Shown here: positions 22,200-33,534 of the stretch, piece by piece
Layout: the number at the start of each line of letters is the position of its first letter
Numbering within the stretch: position 1 is the stretch's first letter
Assembly (NCBI GenBank): GCA_023376005.1
Contig: CM042151.1
Span: 73,765,707 to 73,829,706 of the forward strand
DNA length: 64,000 bases
DNA from: Doryteuthis pealeii
Taxonomy: Eukaryota > Mollusca > Cephalopoda > Myopsida > Loliginidae
Direction: 5' to 3'
Notes under the pieces: generated by a model
What the model was told of the DNA's origin: nothing
Databases searched by the model: none
What the model saw: only the letters and a program-made list of their open reading frames with translations
Program-made: the position numbers and the translations under genes

Positions 22200-23230
22200 A
22201 AGCTATGTGAATTTAAAGTACGTATTTGTAAACTTTAGTTTTAGTAGGAAATTCTTTTGGGGCGACACCGGTAAGTTTCTCCGTCTCATCACGTCGTCTG
22301 ACAATTGGAACAAAGACAAATATTTCTTTCTTTTTTGAGGGGTTAATTACTTAGTTGATTGAATTTATTTGTATGGATTTTCTTTCTTTCTTTCTTTTTT
22401 AATTTAAAGAAAAAAAAAACATTATTGTTTAAAAAAAATTTACTTATTATTTTTCCTATAAGTTAATTTGGGATTTTTTTTTATTATTTATTTTACTTTT
22501 TAAATTATTAATTAAAAAAAAAGACGTATTTTTATTTTTTTTATTAATGTCTAATCAGACGTCATTTTTTTGTTGTTGTTCTATGAACAAATTACTGAAT
22601 TTCCGGCTGAAACGGGTAAGTTTTCAATGAAAAATTAATTTTTATTTAAAAGTATTATTTCATAAAATCTAGAAACAAAAAAGAAATTAGATTATATTTA
22701 AGATAAAATGTAATTTTTAAGCTTGTGAAACTTGGGACTTTTTTAAACTTTAGTGTTTTCTTTTTTTTTTTTCAAATATAGATTTTAATTTTATTTTTTT
22801 TTTTACTGTTTTATATTGATCGATTATATTTGTTTTTATCAATTCTAAAAGTTAAATGCTATTAATTTATTCATTGTATCTATTTTGGTATTCAGTATTG
22901 AGTATTATTGTATGTAGTATATGTAGTTATTTATTTACTAAGCTTAGCTGTGGCACAAGGCCGAATGTATAGGGTACACATTACAGTGCGACCCGAACTC
23001 ATTGGTAACTGTTTGCTAACAATTACACTACACAAGGTTTTATGAAACTTATTTGTTTATTATATATAGTTGTCATAATCAAAATTAATTAATTTGTTTG
23101 TCATAAACTCAACCAGGCCTCGTGTAATACGAGAAAAAAACAAGTCATTGTCTTGTCAAAACAAAGTAGTCCTTCTTTTTTATTGGATAAAGAATTGCGT
23201 AAAAAAGCAGATTTTTTTTTAATCCGGTCA
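22200..23230. other. No gene supported; two splice-donor-like sites
   Basis: AT-rich DNA with poly-T runs. Donor-like sites accg|gtaagt (22271) and acgg|gtaagt (22616) follow short, less AT-rich segments and could end untranslated 5' exons for the gene at 28.2 kb. That is speculative. Confidence 0.2.
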
Positions 23231-23245
23231 TTAAGAAGAAATATT

Positions 23246-23464
23246 GGCTGAACTTGCACAAAGGTGTCAAAATTAGGGTGACCCAGAAAAAACAGAACCC
23301 AAATTATTTATTTATTTTCCCATTAAACTAACCCTAAACCCCAACCCTAACCCTAACCCCTAACCTAGACGCCCATAGTTAAAATTAACAGTTTTATTAC
23401 AAAATTTGTGGGTTCTGTTTTTTCTGGGTCACCCTAATTTTGACACCTTTGTGCAAGTTCAGCC
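23246..23464. mobile_element. GGCTGAACTTGC-family MITE, perfect 8-bp TSD
   Basis: 219 bp. TIRs of about 56 bp begin GGCTGAACTTGCACAAAGGT and end in the exact complement. The perfect TSD gaaatatt is at 23238-23245 and 23465-23472. The loop contains telomere-like repeats (aaccctaaccctaacccc). Arms are nearly identical, suggesting a recent copy. Confidence 0.9.
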
Positions 23465-23674
23465 GAAATATTTGTCTAGGGAATTCTTCGTGTTTGTTTA
23501 CTTACTAACCTATTATAACCAGTGAGAATGGACTGCCGATGGTAGACGACTTTCAGGGGAAAACTGTGGGATTGTCATTATACTTAAAAAAAATTTTAAA
23601 ATTAAAAAAAACAACAACTTTAAACCTCCTTATATAAGAACGTCTAATCGATTTTGCACGATACATGTACTCAC

Positions 23675-25236
23675 TAGGTACCACCAATTTTACCCTGTGA
23701 AATTTACCACCCTATATTTAACACAATGAAACTTGCAGAAAAATTAATATTTTCTTGAAAAATTTTTTCCATTTGAAGGAAAAAACATTACCTAAACTCC
23801 TGATGATTTTGTAAAAATTTTTTAGCTTACGGAAATAATGAAAATTATGATTGAAAAACAATGTTTTCATTTTTGCACTGTTAAATCAACTGAAATTTAA
23901 CGTAGCTAAAAACAAGTTACGATAAGAGTTTTTTTTTTTTTTTTTTTAATTCTATGAAAAATAAATTAATTACCTGATTTTCACGAAAATTTTCATAAAT
24001 GTTTACCATTGGATGTAAATACATCTGAAATAGTTTTTTTCTAAAATATATTAGGGGAAATATTTTTTTACGCCCCCCTATTTTATTTTATGAGATAAAA
24101 AAAAATGGCGCGTCAGAAAAATTTTGTACTTTTTTTTCTATAAAGATAAGAGTCTGAATAACTATATCAATAAATTCTATAATGTACCGAAACTGTAGTT
24201 ATTTTTAGGAAAAATTAATGAAATCGGAAATAAAAAGTGCAAAAAAATATCATAATATTAATATTTGAAAACTTTTTTTGCTTTTGTAATTGGTATGTAC
24301 TATATTCTATTAAATTGTCAAAAAAAATTTTTTTTTTAGAAATTAATTTTTAAGAGATTTTCAATTTTTTGTGTGCTTAAATATTTTTATTTTCTGTGTG
24401 AAATAAATAAAAAAAAATTTTTTTTCTGCGTCAAAAAATATATGAATTTTAGAATTCAGTTGAACTAAAACTTGATCAGATCTGAGCTCGATTAATATTT
24501 TAAAAAGAATTTATAATTTTTATTGTTGAATAGTAATGCGTGATTCTTAGAATATACGGAAGAGCAAAACTGACATATTTGTTTTGTTTTTATACAAAGA
24601 GACGAGACGCTTCTCAGTAACCAAAGTTTGTTTTCCTTAGCGTAAAAAATTATTTTATTTAACTTTTTCAACCAATTAGAATAAAAAGTAAGTATATATT
24701 GATTATTTTATCAGTTTATCTCTTAGAAAAAATATTCAAATTTTCATTTTATTTTCAATTTTAAAAATTAATACTAAAACCGAAGACATTTTTTTAACGT
24801 CAATTTCACTGCAAAATTTTAATATTAATTTTTTTCAACTTTTTATACATTTTAATAGTAAATTGTAATAATAAAGTTTTTAAAGATTTTATTCATTTTA
24901 ATAGTAAATTTTGGCTAAAAAAGTATGTCCGTTACACCCAACCATACGTAGATGCATAACTGTAAGAGGGTAATAATATGTATTTATTTCTGTCTAAATC
25001 GCGGCCTGAAAATTACCCTTTCGCATGTTATATGGATAGGTTTGTTTATTTTTTAAGATATGATTTTTCCCAATTGGATAATTTGATCTTTGAATTAACT
25101 GTTTTTCTTTGTAACAACTCTGTATGATCTTTAATTGTTTTTTACGAGATATTTGATAAACAAAGTTCGGAAATATTTATTTCCGTTTTATTCAAGATGG
25201 CCTAAACTGATCACGTGACCATTTTGGTTATACCTA
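23675..25236 (+). mobile_element. TAGGTACCACC-family element, 1.56 kb, perfect 8-bp TSD
   Basis: Starts TAGGTACCACCAATTTTACC and ends '...ttggttataccta', with the perfect TSD gtactcac at 23667-23674 and 25237-25244. The left and right ends differ beyond the first ~12 bp, and the same asymmetric ends recur at 41867-43577. No transposase frame, so it is non-autonomous. The terminal bases and TSD length suggest a hAT-like transposase supplied in trans. Confidence 0.9.
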
Positions 25237-25244
25237 GTACTCAC

Positions 25245-27400
25245 GATGGGAAAAGTTACAAAACGTTTTTAAAAGTTTGTAAAAAAAAATTTTGTATAAA
25301 GTACCACCAATTCTTACATCACAGACGTATTTTATAAAATAAATTTAACCACCTTGATTATAAAAAAAAAATTACCAATAATCCGAGAATTATCTGAATT
25401 TAATGAAATTTTCAGTGTGGATTTTATAATGCATTAGTTATTTTATTAAAAACTTTTCTGATTTTTTTTTCCAGATCATTAAATTTTGATCTCTGATTTT
25501 TTGGGACACAAAATATCGGTTGAGTAATTTGAAATTAATTACAGTATAAATAAAAAGACAAAAGATCGAAAGTGTAAATAAAAAAAATTAAAAAATTCTG
25601 ATTGAAAATAAGTACTGAAAATCAGAAAATTAAATGTAAAAAATATAAAAATTTGGGGAGATTTTTTTTTACTCTTTTTGATAATTATTGAATTAAGAAA
25701 AAAAATTATACATCAATATTTGTTCTGTTTAAAAGGTTGGGGGCCTAAATTTTCAATTGAGTTTACTCCAAAAATTATTAGATAACAAGAATATTTGATT
25801 TTAGGATCTAAAAATATGAAACTTAACATTAAGCGATTCATATTTTAAATTAATTTTATCTATCAATTAGGTACATAACTTCTTGTTTGACATGCTAGTA
25901 GGAGTATCCATAAGAGTTATATTTATTTTAAAGAATTTTGATCTATTTCCATTGAATCAGTTTGAAATGATTCTGTAATTTAAAAAAAGAAGAATTTATT
26001 GAGTAATAAATCAATATAGAAAATCTTATTAAAATCAGATAATTCCCTGATTTTTTATAATCAATCTGCATCTACGATGGCCTTCCATAGGTTATGTGAT
26101 ATTTTCTTCCAGTTAAAATTTTTGTTAAACAAAAGTTTTAGAGTCTTTTTTTCTTTTTTTGTATTTAGAACAAAAAGGAAAAAGATATTTCATTTAAAAG
26201 TTATTCATTCTTCTGCAATGAGTGTATTTAATGTTTTGTTGTTATTGATTTCCAAGAAGAAACTGTTATAAGCCTTAAAATCCTAAATGTTTTGTTTTTT
26301 TTGTTCCTAATAACATAAAAAAGCATCTATGTTTGCAAAATATTTGGCGAAATTATGGTTTAAAATGTATTAAAAATAAATTACATATGTAATATTATGT
26401 TGCTTTTTTACTGAAACTTATGTTACTGATATGTTACTACTGATACTTATGTTTTTACTGATACTTATGTGATACTTATGTTACTATGTTTTGACTTAGA
26501 AAAAAATTTGACCTTAATTGATTTAATTAATTTCAATTCAATTTTGAAATGAAAATGAGCAAAGGAATTGGCAGTGCCTATTATATGTATATAACTGATT
26601 CTTATATTATAAGTGAAAAAATCATACATCAATATTTGTTCTGTTTAAAAAATTGGAGGCCTAACTTTTCAAGTGCATTTTCTCTAAAATTATTTGATAA
26701 GAATAGGCTTGTTATTAAATAAATATGTGCATTTAGAATCTAAAAATATGAAATTCAAACCTAAAATCAGGCGTTTCATATTTTAAATGAATTTTATCTA
26801 TTAATTACGTATGTAAATTGTTGCTCTAAATTCTCATATGGATGGCATAAATGGTAATATTTATTTACAGAATTTCGATATATTTCCATCAGTTTGATTG
26901 AAATGATTCAGAAATTCAAAAGAAAGAATTCATTGAGTAATAAGTCAAGACTAAAAATGTTATTAAAATCAGTTACTTCCCTGAATTTTGGTAATTTTTT
27001 GTTATCAATCTCAGCCCACTGTAGAAAAATAGATCACATGAGATTTTCCCCCAGTCAATTCTTTAGTAAACAACCCACCAACATTTTTTTAGAGCATCTT
27101 TTTTTTTTCTGTGTGTTTAGACCAAGAAAAAAACATTTTCATTTAAAAGTTAGTAATTTTTCTGTACATAGTGTATTTAATGTTTTTTTTTTATTATTGA
27201 TTTCTAAGAAAAAATTTTTTTAAATGTTTTATAATGCTGATGAGATTTTTTTTTTTTTCGTTTTTGAGCACTGCATAAATCTTCACTAAGTCATTTTTTA
27301 GACAAATTTAATTGTTTAAAATGTATTAAAAATAAATCTATTGAAAATCAGGTAATTGCCCTATTTTAATGAAATTTTTAGTACTTATTCACTTATGAAT
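25245..27400. repeat. Decayed direct duplication of ~0.65 kb
   Basis: 25690-26280 and 26615-27235 are recognisably the same sequence in the same orientation. Both carry 'acatcaatatttgttctgtttaaaa', then 'ggcctaa', 'tctaaaaatatgaaa', 'tcatattttaaat' and 'cattgagtaataa', about 930-950 bp apart. The open frames at 26077 and 26894 start in equivalent positions and end in similar F/K-rich sequence, but composition is low-complexity and I do not regard them as genes. Confidence 0.6.
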
Positions 27401-27759
27401 AAATTACTTTTTGAAATAGGTTTTATGTGAGAAATATCATTAGAATTATTTTCTATTAAAAATCTTTCTTTTAACAGATAATTTAGAGTAGTAACATCTT
27501 ATAAAGTAAGGGAAGAAAAAAGACATGCTACGCAGAAAAAATATATCAAGAAAAAAAAAGAGTAGGGGAAAAAGGTGGTGAGCACACAGAAGCGATAATG
27601 CTTATCTGTTTCATTAAATATAATGAAAAGATGAAAGAAATAAAAAAAAGGGGAATAAGAGAATTTAATTCAGATTATTATACTTCTTACATATTACATA
27701 TTTTTACATATCAATAGCTCTTAAGTAAACATATCAAACGTTGTCATAATTTAATTATC

Positions 27760-27977
27760 GGATCATATGACATTTAAGCACCCCTTTTGCTTGCTGATTC
27801 ACAATAACTTTTTTTCATTTACACCGTCAACATCGGTTGTTTGTTAGGGGTTAGTTTTATAATTAAAAAAAATCTAAAAATCATCTGTTAACAAACAACC
27901 GGATGTTGATGGTGTAAATGAAAAAATGTACTTATGAATCAGCAAAACAAAAGGGGTGCCTAAAGGTCATATGGTCC
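27760..27977. mobile_element. GGACCATATGACC-family MITE with 8-bp TSD
   Basis: 218 bp. Ends ggatcatatgac and gtcatatggtcc. TSD taattatc/taatcatc (27752-27759, 27978-27985) matches at 7 of 8. Arms carry the family's 'acaccgtcaacatcgg' and 'ttgttaggggttagt' blocks. Confidence 0.85.
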
Positions 27978-28149
27978 TAATCATCATACTGTAGTATATC
28001 CACAGGTCCTGCTAGTTTAGTAATAATGCTATATGAATTTAGATTTGAGTTACCTTAACAGTGATTGAATATATAAATATATAAATCGGGAAAGTATTAA
28101 TTCTCTGAATTGTGTGTTTACTTTGCATGATGAGGACATTATCTTTCTC

Positions 28150-28165
28150 TCTCTTTACTTTCAGG
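28150..28165 (+). other. Splice acceptor before the 19-finger exon
   Basis: ctctctttactttcag followed by gttaga: a strong pyrimidine tract and AG at 28163-28164. It gives an exon with a ~79-nt 5' untranslated segment before the ATG at 28244. Confidence 0.6.
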
Positions 28166-28243
28166 TTAGAATGTGACATTAGCATTCAAGAGTGACTGCA
28201 AATTCAAGATCACTATACATGGTCACAAAAGAATTTTAGAAAA

Positions 28244-30019
28244 ATGGATTCTACTTCTGGTGACCAAAATTATACCTGTGTAGACTGCAAAGAGTCATTT
28301 TCTGAACACTCACTTTTTGTTGTGCACCTGATAAGACACAGTGCTGAGAAAGCCTCTCTTGGTGAAGAGACTGAAAAAAATTCGACCTGCAGGGGTAATT
28401 CAACTATGCAGTCTCAACTGAATACTGACATTGATGAAGAGTGCGAAAAGTCCATCTGTGAAACTGTTGATATTGAATCATATCTTTCATCTTTGACAGG
28501 TCCAACATCATATCACTGTGAGATGTGTAAAAAATATTTTTCATGCAAAACTGCTTTGAAAAGACACATTAGAACACATACTGGAGAAAAACCTTTTCAT
28601 TGTGAAGCATGTGGCAAAGCCTTCTCCCGGAAGTCTGTTTTACAAACTCACATGAGAACACATACAGGAGAAACACCCTTCCGCTGTGAAGAATGCGGTA
28701 AAGCTTTTACACAGATATCGGGATTAAAATGCCATTTGAGACAACATACGGGTGAGAGACCATTTCACTGTGAAGTGTGTGGAAAAAAATTTGTACAAAT
28801 GTCTAACTTAGGTAGTCACATGAAAACTCATACTGGTGAGAAGCCTTTTCCTTGTGAACAGTGTGGAAGACCTTTTTCTGATAAGTCTAGTTTAAAAAAG
28901 CACAGTGGAACACATGTAGTCGAGAAACATTATAATTGTCAAGTATGCGAAAAAGCATTTGGAACTGAATTTCAGCTAAAAAATCACATCAAAACTCATA
29001 TTGAAGTTAGAACATATCCCTGTGTTGTATGTGATAAGACTTTTTCTAGTAAGTCTGCTGTAAATTGGCACATGAAAATGCATACTGGAGAAAAACCCTT
29101 TTGCTGTGAAGTATGTGGAAAAGCTTTCTCTCGTAAAGGTGTCTTAAAAATTCATAAGGGGTCACATACAGCAGACAAACCATTTTATTGTAAAGTATGT
29201 AGTAGATCATTTTCTCTTGATGATGAATTAAAAGAGCATATGAAAGCACATAGTAAAGAGCGTCCATTTAAATGTGAAGTTTGTAAAAAAGCGTTCATTC
29301 GAAAGATCCATTTACAGATACACATGAGAGTTCATACTAAGGAGAAACCTTTCAAGTGTGACTTTTGTGACAAAACTTTCTCTCTAAAACCAACATTAAA
29401 CATACACATGAGAACACACACCAGAGAGACACCTTATTCTTGTGAAATATGTGGAAAGGCTTTCTCCCAAAAACCTACTTTAAACATTCACATGAGAACA
29501 CACAAAGTTGAAACACGTTTTCCTTGCAAAACATGTGGGAAGATTTTTCCCTTTAACTCAAGCTTGAAAATGCACATGAAAATACATAATCGGAAAAGAT
29601 ACTGTGAGGTATGTGGAAAAAAATTTCCGTATGAATCTACATTGAAAATTCACATGAGAACACACTCAAAAGATTTTCAGTGTCAACTGTGTGAAAAAGG
29701 TTTCAATACATGTTATCAGTTAAAAACTCATATTAAAATACACACTGAAGAGTCATTTTTTCACTGTGATGTGTGTGGAAAAGCCTTTCCTTATGAATCG
29801 TTTTTGAAAAGACACAAAATACTTCATGCAAAGAGGCCGCCTTTTTTGTGTGAATTGTGTAATAGAAGTTTTTCACGAAAATTCAGCCTAAAAATGCACA
29901 TGAAAAAACACAAGAAGGAAAAACATTTCTTCTGTTGCACATGCGGAAAAAAGTTCTCCCACAGGGGAATTTTAACAAAGCACATGAAAAAACACACAGA
30001 AAAGACATCCAATTCTTAG
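28244..30019 (+). CDS. Poly-C2H2 zinc-finger protein, 591 aa, 19 fingers
   Basis: Intact frame with ATG in a purine context (gaaaaATGG). An in-frame TGA at 28193-28195 shows this is the first usable start. A polypyrimidine tract and AG ending at 28164 mark a splice acceptor, so untranslated exon(s) probably lie upstream. Finger 1 (residues ~12-33) is separated by a ~55-residue acidic, Ser/Thr-rich linker from a near-continuous block of 18 fingers (~89-585). The zinc ligands are C-X2-C and H-X3-H. Linkers vary (TGEKPF, TGETPF, SKERPF, RKRY), so not every neighbour pair is canonically joined. Fingers 12 and 13 share the same helix (KPTLNIH). There is no visible KRAB, BTB or SCAN domain. Likely a nuclear sequence-specific DNA-binding regulator; the target is unknown. 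Confidence 0.95.
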   Translation: MDSTSGDQNYTCVDCKESFSEHSLFVVHLIRHSAEKASLGEETEKNSTCRGNSTMQSQLNTDIDEECEKSICETVDIESYLSSLTGPTSYHCEMCKKYFSCKTALKRHIRTHTGEKPFHCEACGKAFSRKSVLQTHMRTHTGETPFRCEECGKAFTQISGLKCHLRQHTGERPFHCEVCGKKFVQMSNLGSHMKTHTGEKPFPCEQCGRPFSDKSSLKKHSGTHVVEKHYNCQVCEKAFGTEFQLKNHIKTHIEVRTYPCVVCDKTFSSKSAVNWHMKMHTGEKPFCCEVCGKAFSRKGVLKIHKGSHTADKPFYCKVCSRSFSLDDELKEHMKAHSKERPFKCEVCKKAFIRKIHLQIHMRVHTKEKPFKCDFCDKTFSLKPTLNIHMRTHTRETPYSCEICGKAFSQKPTLNIHMRTHKVETRFPCKTCGKIFPFNSSLKMHMKIHNRKRYCEVCGKKFPYESTLKIHMRTHSKDFQCQLCEKGFNTCYQLKTHIKIHTEESFFHCDVCGKAFPYESFLKRHKILHAKRPPFLCELCNRSFSRKFSLKMHMKKHKKEKHFFCCTCGKKFSHRGILTKHMKKHTEKTSNS

Positions 30020-30085
30020 CAAATTAAGAAACTGGTTCAAATTTTTTATTTTTACAAAAGAAAACTATTTTTTTTCTGTTATATA

Positions 30086-30631
30086 CAAGGTGTTCGGGAG
30101 AAATTTAACAGTTTCATAAGGAACAAGAAAAAGTTCTTGGTAACTACAAAATTTAATGGATTTTAAAGAAATTCAACAGGCATGGAAATTACACTACTGT
30201 CAACAAGCTTCACTCAAAATACTCGCCATTAGTGTCAATCAAAGCCTCAATCCTGCTCTGGAACTTGGAGCAAGCTAATGTTACAGTTTATGGAAGGGGT
30301 CTCAAAAACTAACTTAATTCTGTCAATTAACTGGGCTTTTGTAGTACTGGCACAGCGATTGGTGTCTTTCTCAACAGCACCACATACATAATAATCCATG
30401 GGTTTAAGATCTGGTTAGTTCGGAGGCCAAACATTGGAACTGGTGTAGTCGTAAAAATTTACCAACAACCATTTTTTACTTTTCCCAGAGATGTGGTAGG
30501 GGGCCGAATCCTGCTGCCATACTTAAATCCAGGGTTCTAGCTTTTAAATGATGCATAGAGTGCATCAATACCTCCAACCTACGGAGAAAATAACCAAATA
30601 CAAATATGTCAAATTTATCCTGAACACCCTG
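30086..30631 (-). pseudogene. Deleted Tc1/mariner-type (IS630) transposon
   Basis: Ends CAAGGTGTTCGGGA and TCCTGAACACCCTG are inverted and flanked by TA dinucleotides. On the reverse strand the transposase C-terminal region is legible: a W-P-P block, then PDLKPMDYYV (normally SPDLNP-like, with one upstream codon now a stop), then AVEKDTNRCASTTKAQLIDRI and a region resembling RFRSRIEALIDTNGEYFE, with several stops and frame changes. Only ~0.55 kb remain of the ~1.3 kb usual for the family, so most of the N-terminal DNA-binding half and the first catalytic Asp are gone. It is a dead copy lying 70 bp beyond the zinc-finger stop codon. Confidence 0.8.
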
Positions 30632-30737
30632 TATATATATATATAAGTAAATACACACGCGGTGTGTTTATGATATGGCTTTTTTTAGCCGACAATTTTT
30701 ACCTACTTCGAAAAAACAAAACGTAAAATCTAAGAAA

Positions 30738-30800
30738 GTCCGGTTGGTGTAGAGGTTACGATACTCGCCTGTCAGCTTGATCGGGTTTCGAATCACGCAC
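30738..30800 (+). repeat. tRNA-Asp-like head of a SINE
   Basis: Reads like the body of a tRNA-Asp(GUC). It has a box A-like ttggtgtagaggttacgata, an anticodon region ctcgcctGTCagcttg, and a box B-like gggtttcgaatcac. The acceptor stem does not close, so it is not a tRNA gene. It lies just upstream of the hammerhead motif and in the same orientation, as in the Sm-alpha type of hammerhead-bearing SINE known from schistosomes. Confidence 0.7.
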
Positions 30801-30817
30801 AAGATTCCTATCTATAG

Positions 30818-30859
30818 CTCTGCTGATGAGGCCTAATAGGCCGAAATGTACATACAGAG
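30818..30859 (+). ncRNA. Type I hammerhead ribozyme with a 4-bp palindromic stem III
   Basis: All conserved core positions are present in order. Stem I is CTCTG (30818-30822) with CAGAG (30855-30859). The core CTGATGA is at 30823-30829. Stem II is GGCC-TAATA-GGCC (30830-30842). GAA is at 30843-30845. Stem III is ATGT/ACAT (30846-30853) with no loop. The predicted cleavage site follows AUA at 30854. A loopless self-complementary stem III cannot fold well in one molecule. Known retroelement hammerheads of this kind act as dimers. It is the self-cleaving unit of the tRNA-Asp-like SINE immediately upstream. Confidence 0.85.
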
Positions 30860-30971
30860 ATTGATTTTTCTCGATTTGTTTAGCCTTACATTTAAATAGG
30901 TATGCCCGCCTAATTAATTAATTATTAATTAATTAACTTTCAAAATTAGGTACGACTTCAATTAAGCACAT

Positions 30972-30981
30972 ATTCTCCCAA

Positions 30982-31009
<28 letters not shown>
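30972..31009. repeat. (TA)n microsatellite
   Basis: About 30 bp of alternating TA within the tail region beyond the hammerhead element. Confidence 0.85.
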
Positions 31010-31014
<5 letters not shown>

Positions 31015-31220
31015 ACAGAAAGAATTTGTTAACTGATATCTAAAACTTTGTCTAAAATCTTTCTTTATCAAATCCTTACCTTTCAAAATGTTTTGGTTTA
31101 TTTATTCTACTGTTTTCTTTGAATATAAAACCTTTATACAAAATCTTTTTTTCAGCAGTGCCAACAAACAAACAAAAAAAAAAGATTGCGATATACAGTT
31201 CAGATCAAACCATTCACAGC

Positions 31221-31290
31221 AATAAGACATGCAACACCCCACTTCAGCCATTACTTGGGCTAGATGGGCAGTCAGAGAGGCCCCAATGTC
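31221..31290 (+). repeat. ~600-bp retroposon family, small internal fragment
   Basis: Only the 'atgcaacaccccacttcagc ... gggcagtcagagaggccc' middle segment is present, in forward orientation, 110 bp upstream of the larger copy at 31397. Confidence 0.6.
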
Positions 31291-31396
31291 AACAAATGGT
31301 TATTGTAGTCAAATAAGATAAAGACATTTGACAAAGAAATTGTAATTGAATGTTGAAAATATAGTCATGATTACAAAGGAATCAACTTTCAGTATT

Positions 31397-31922
31397 GCCA
31401 TCTGTTGGCCGTGGTGGCAACCCGTGATGCTTAAGGATAGAACCTAGATGGCTGAGCAGTCCATGACTTGCAATATTCCACTTTAGGCTTTTCTTGGGCT
31501 AGATGGGTAGTCGGAGAGGGCCTACGATCAATCGGCTGGCACGTCAAGCCCTAGCTCCTATATGATTGCCCCAACCCTATTGTCCTTATGGCAACCCCCA
31601 ATCCTTCTTATCATATGGGTGCTAGAAGGCAGTGACTGAGGGTCTACATGTTCTGGGAATGACGTTAAACTTTATCTGATGGTGAGGTTCCAGTTTTGGA
31701 ATTTTGGGGAATGTGGAGCACCCCTTCATCACCATTACTCCCTGGTCCACTCTGACCCGGAGTGGTAGTACCTGTTAGTGTCCCATTTATGGGTTGAATA
31801 GAAAAACATGAGTTTATAAACAAAATTGTATTATGCATTAAGAATGAATCTATTTCACAACTTTGTCGGCATTAAATGACTCACTGAGGTTGATATGCCG
31901 TAAAATAAAACAAACCAAACCA
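31397..31922 (+). repeat. ~600-bp retroposon family, copy F, 5'-truncated, 13-bp TSD
   Basis: Begins inside the family consensus at 'gccatctgttggccgtgg' and ends 'aaaacaaaccaaacca'. A perfect 13-bp TSD, aactttcagtatt, is at 31384-31396 and 31923-31935. 5' truncation plus a variable-length TSD and an A/C-rich tail indicate target-primed reverse transcription by a LINE. Confidence 0.9.
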
Positions 31923-32029
31923 AACTTTCAGTATTAAATAACCTATAATGACATGATATTAAACAAACCAAACACAAATGATTTTTGTTGTTAAAATCAT
32001 TGTTCTTTAGAGCTTCAAAAATTACATGT

Positions 32030-32200
32030 TGCTTCAGCTTCTATAGAGTCCATCATGCTGGCTGATTCCGATTTTGCAATTCCTAAGTCAATGCTCTACC
32101 GCAGGGGTCAGCAACCCCCAGCCCTCGAGTGGTTTTTTGTCCAGCCTGCCAACTTAACAGCTGGACTCTGACTATCAAATTAGTATCGAATAGAAATACA
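32030..32200. mobile_element. Possible hAT terminus (CAGGGGTCAGCAACC)
   Basis: caggggtcagcaaccccc at 32103 matches the terminal motif typical of hAT elements (CAGGGGT..CAACC). No partner terminus was found downstream. The 65 bp before it look like the reverse complement of a tRNA-like SINE head (ggtagagcattgacttagga), suggesting insertion into a SINE. Confidence 0.4.
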
Positions 32201-32418
32201 GTAGTTTGATTCAGGTTAACCCATTAAAGACCAGAGGCTAAGATTTTTTATTTAAACCTTCGAAAAAAAAGACAGCTTTTTGGACAGAGTGGTTTGAGAC
32301 CAAGAAAATTTATTTACATTAAATAGGTTTTAAAATGAAGAAATAATCTTTAATCAATTTACTTGTCATATGACATATTTTCTACTACATCCATTTTTAT
32401 TGTAACAGCTGTTCCATA

Positions 32419-32600
32419 GGACCAGTTTAGCTCAGTAGAACGCCCAACTAAGAACAACAAGGGTCCAGGTTCTATGAGTAACACACAGATCTGTGCAGTA
32501 AAGTTAGGAACTGATCTCCTTTGTCTAGCACTAGTGAAAAGGGGATAGACATCCTCGCTGTCTGACTGATACTGACTTTAGGCAGCCCTGATGACTTTAT
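32419..32600 (+). repeat. tRNA-derived SINE-1, diverged copy
   Basis: Head aggaccagtttagctcagta (box A), box B-like gtccaggttctatga, and the family body (tgtctagcactagtgaaaag, agacatcctcgctg) to about 32600. Confidence 0.75.
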
Positions 32601-33309
32601 TTTTTTTTTCACTTGTACATAATAGCACACACTATTGAAATTTACATAAAATTTTTTTTTTTTTCGTCATACAACGTGCGATAGCACGTGCAATACTCTG
32701 CCCTCATCAGCTGCCAACTAGGAGTGATAACACAGTTTCAGTAGTTAAGACAGTACTGCCACTCCCAGCGCTACCAAGCAGCTTTTACCACCAGACAGGG
32801 TATTAAAATAAATAAAATAAGGCAGAGAAGAAATTATAAGATCCATTCATCTTGGGAGTTTTGTTACCAGTGCAGTTTGTTATTTAAAAACGCATTTGTT
32901 TTTGGCCATTGACGTGATTATGCGCTTGCAGATATTATGTAATAACATGGGAATGATGATTCCGCACACATATCATTCGTGCTGACTACTTTTTAACCTC
33001 GACCAGATCCAGCTAGATGCATTTTGCACCGTGGTCTGAAGACGATGTGAGGCAATTTTCAGACAGTGGCCAGTGATTCCTATTTTTGAAAGAAATGAAA
33101 TGACTTAGTGTCCTAGAAATCCATGTCACCCAACCTCAATAGGAATAACATGACATGTCCAACCCTTTTCTATGCAGTCGGCACGCAATAACTCGTACCG
33201 GTTCTTTTTTCGCTTGTGTACTTCCTCCTGGTTTTCTTCCCATGGTACGGTTAATATATAAGTGTAATACCATCACTGTCAACATGGCTTAGAATACATT
33301 GATTGTATC

Positions 33310-33510
33310 CCCTGCAGATATATATATAGATTGATATATACAGATATATCTATATATATATATATATATATATAAGGACTGAGATAGATTTAAATATAGA
33401 TTGATACATATAGATATATCTATATAGATATATATAAAAGGACTGAGATTGATAGATAGATAGATGTAAATATAGATTGATATATATATATATATGTGTG
33501 TGTGTGTGTA
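33310..33510. repeat. TATAGA/TA/TG microsatellite region
   Basis: Mixed runs of (TATATAGA), (TA)n, (TAGA)n and (TG)n with a repeated 'aaggactgagat.gat' spacer at 33374 and 33439, so part of the region is a higher-order duplication. Confidence 0.8.
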
Positions 33511-33534
33511 TATAAAAGGTCTAAGATAGTCAAA

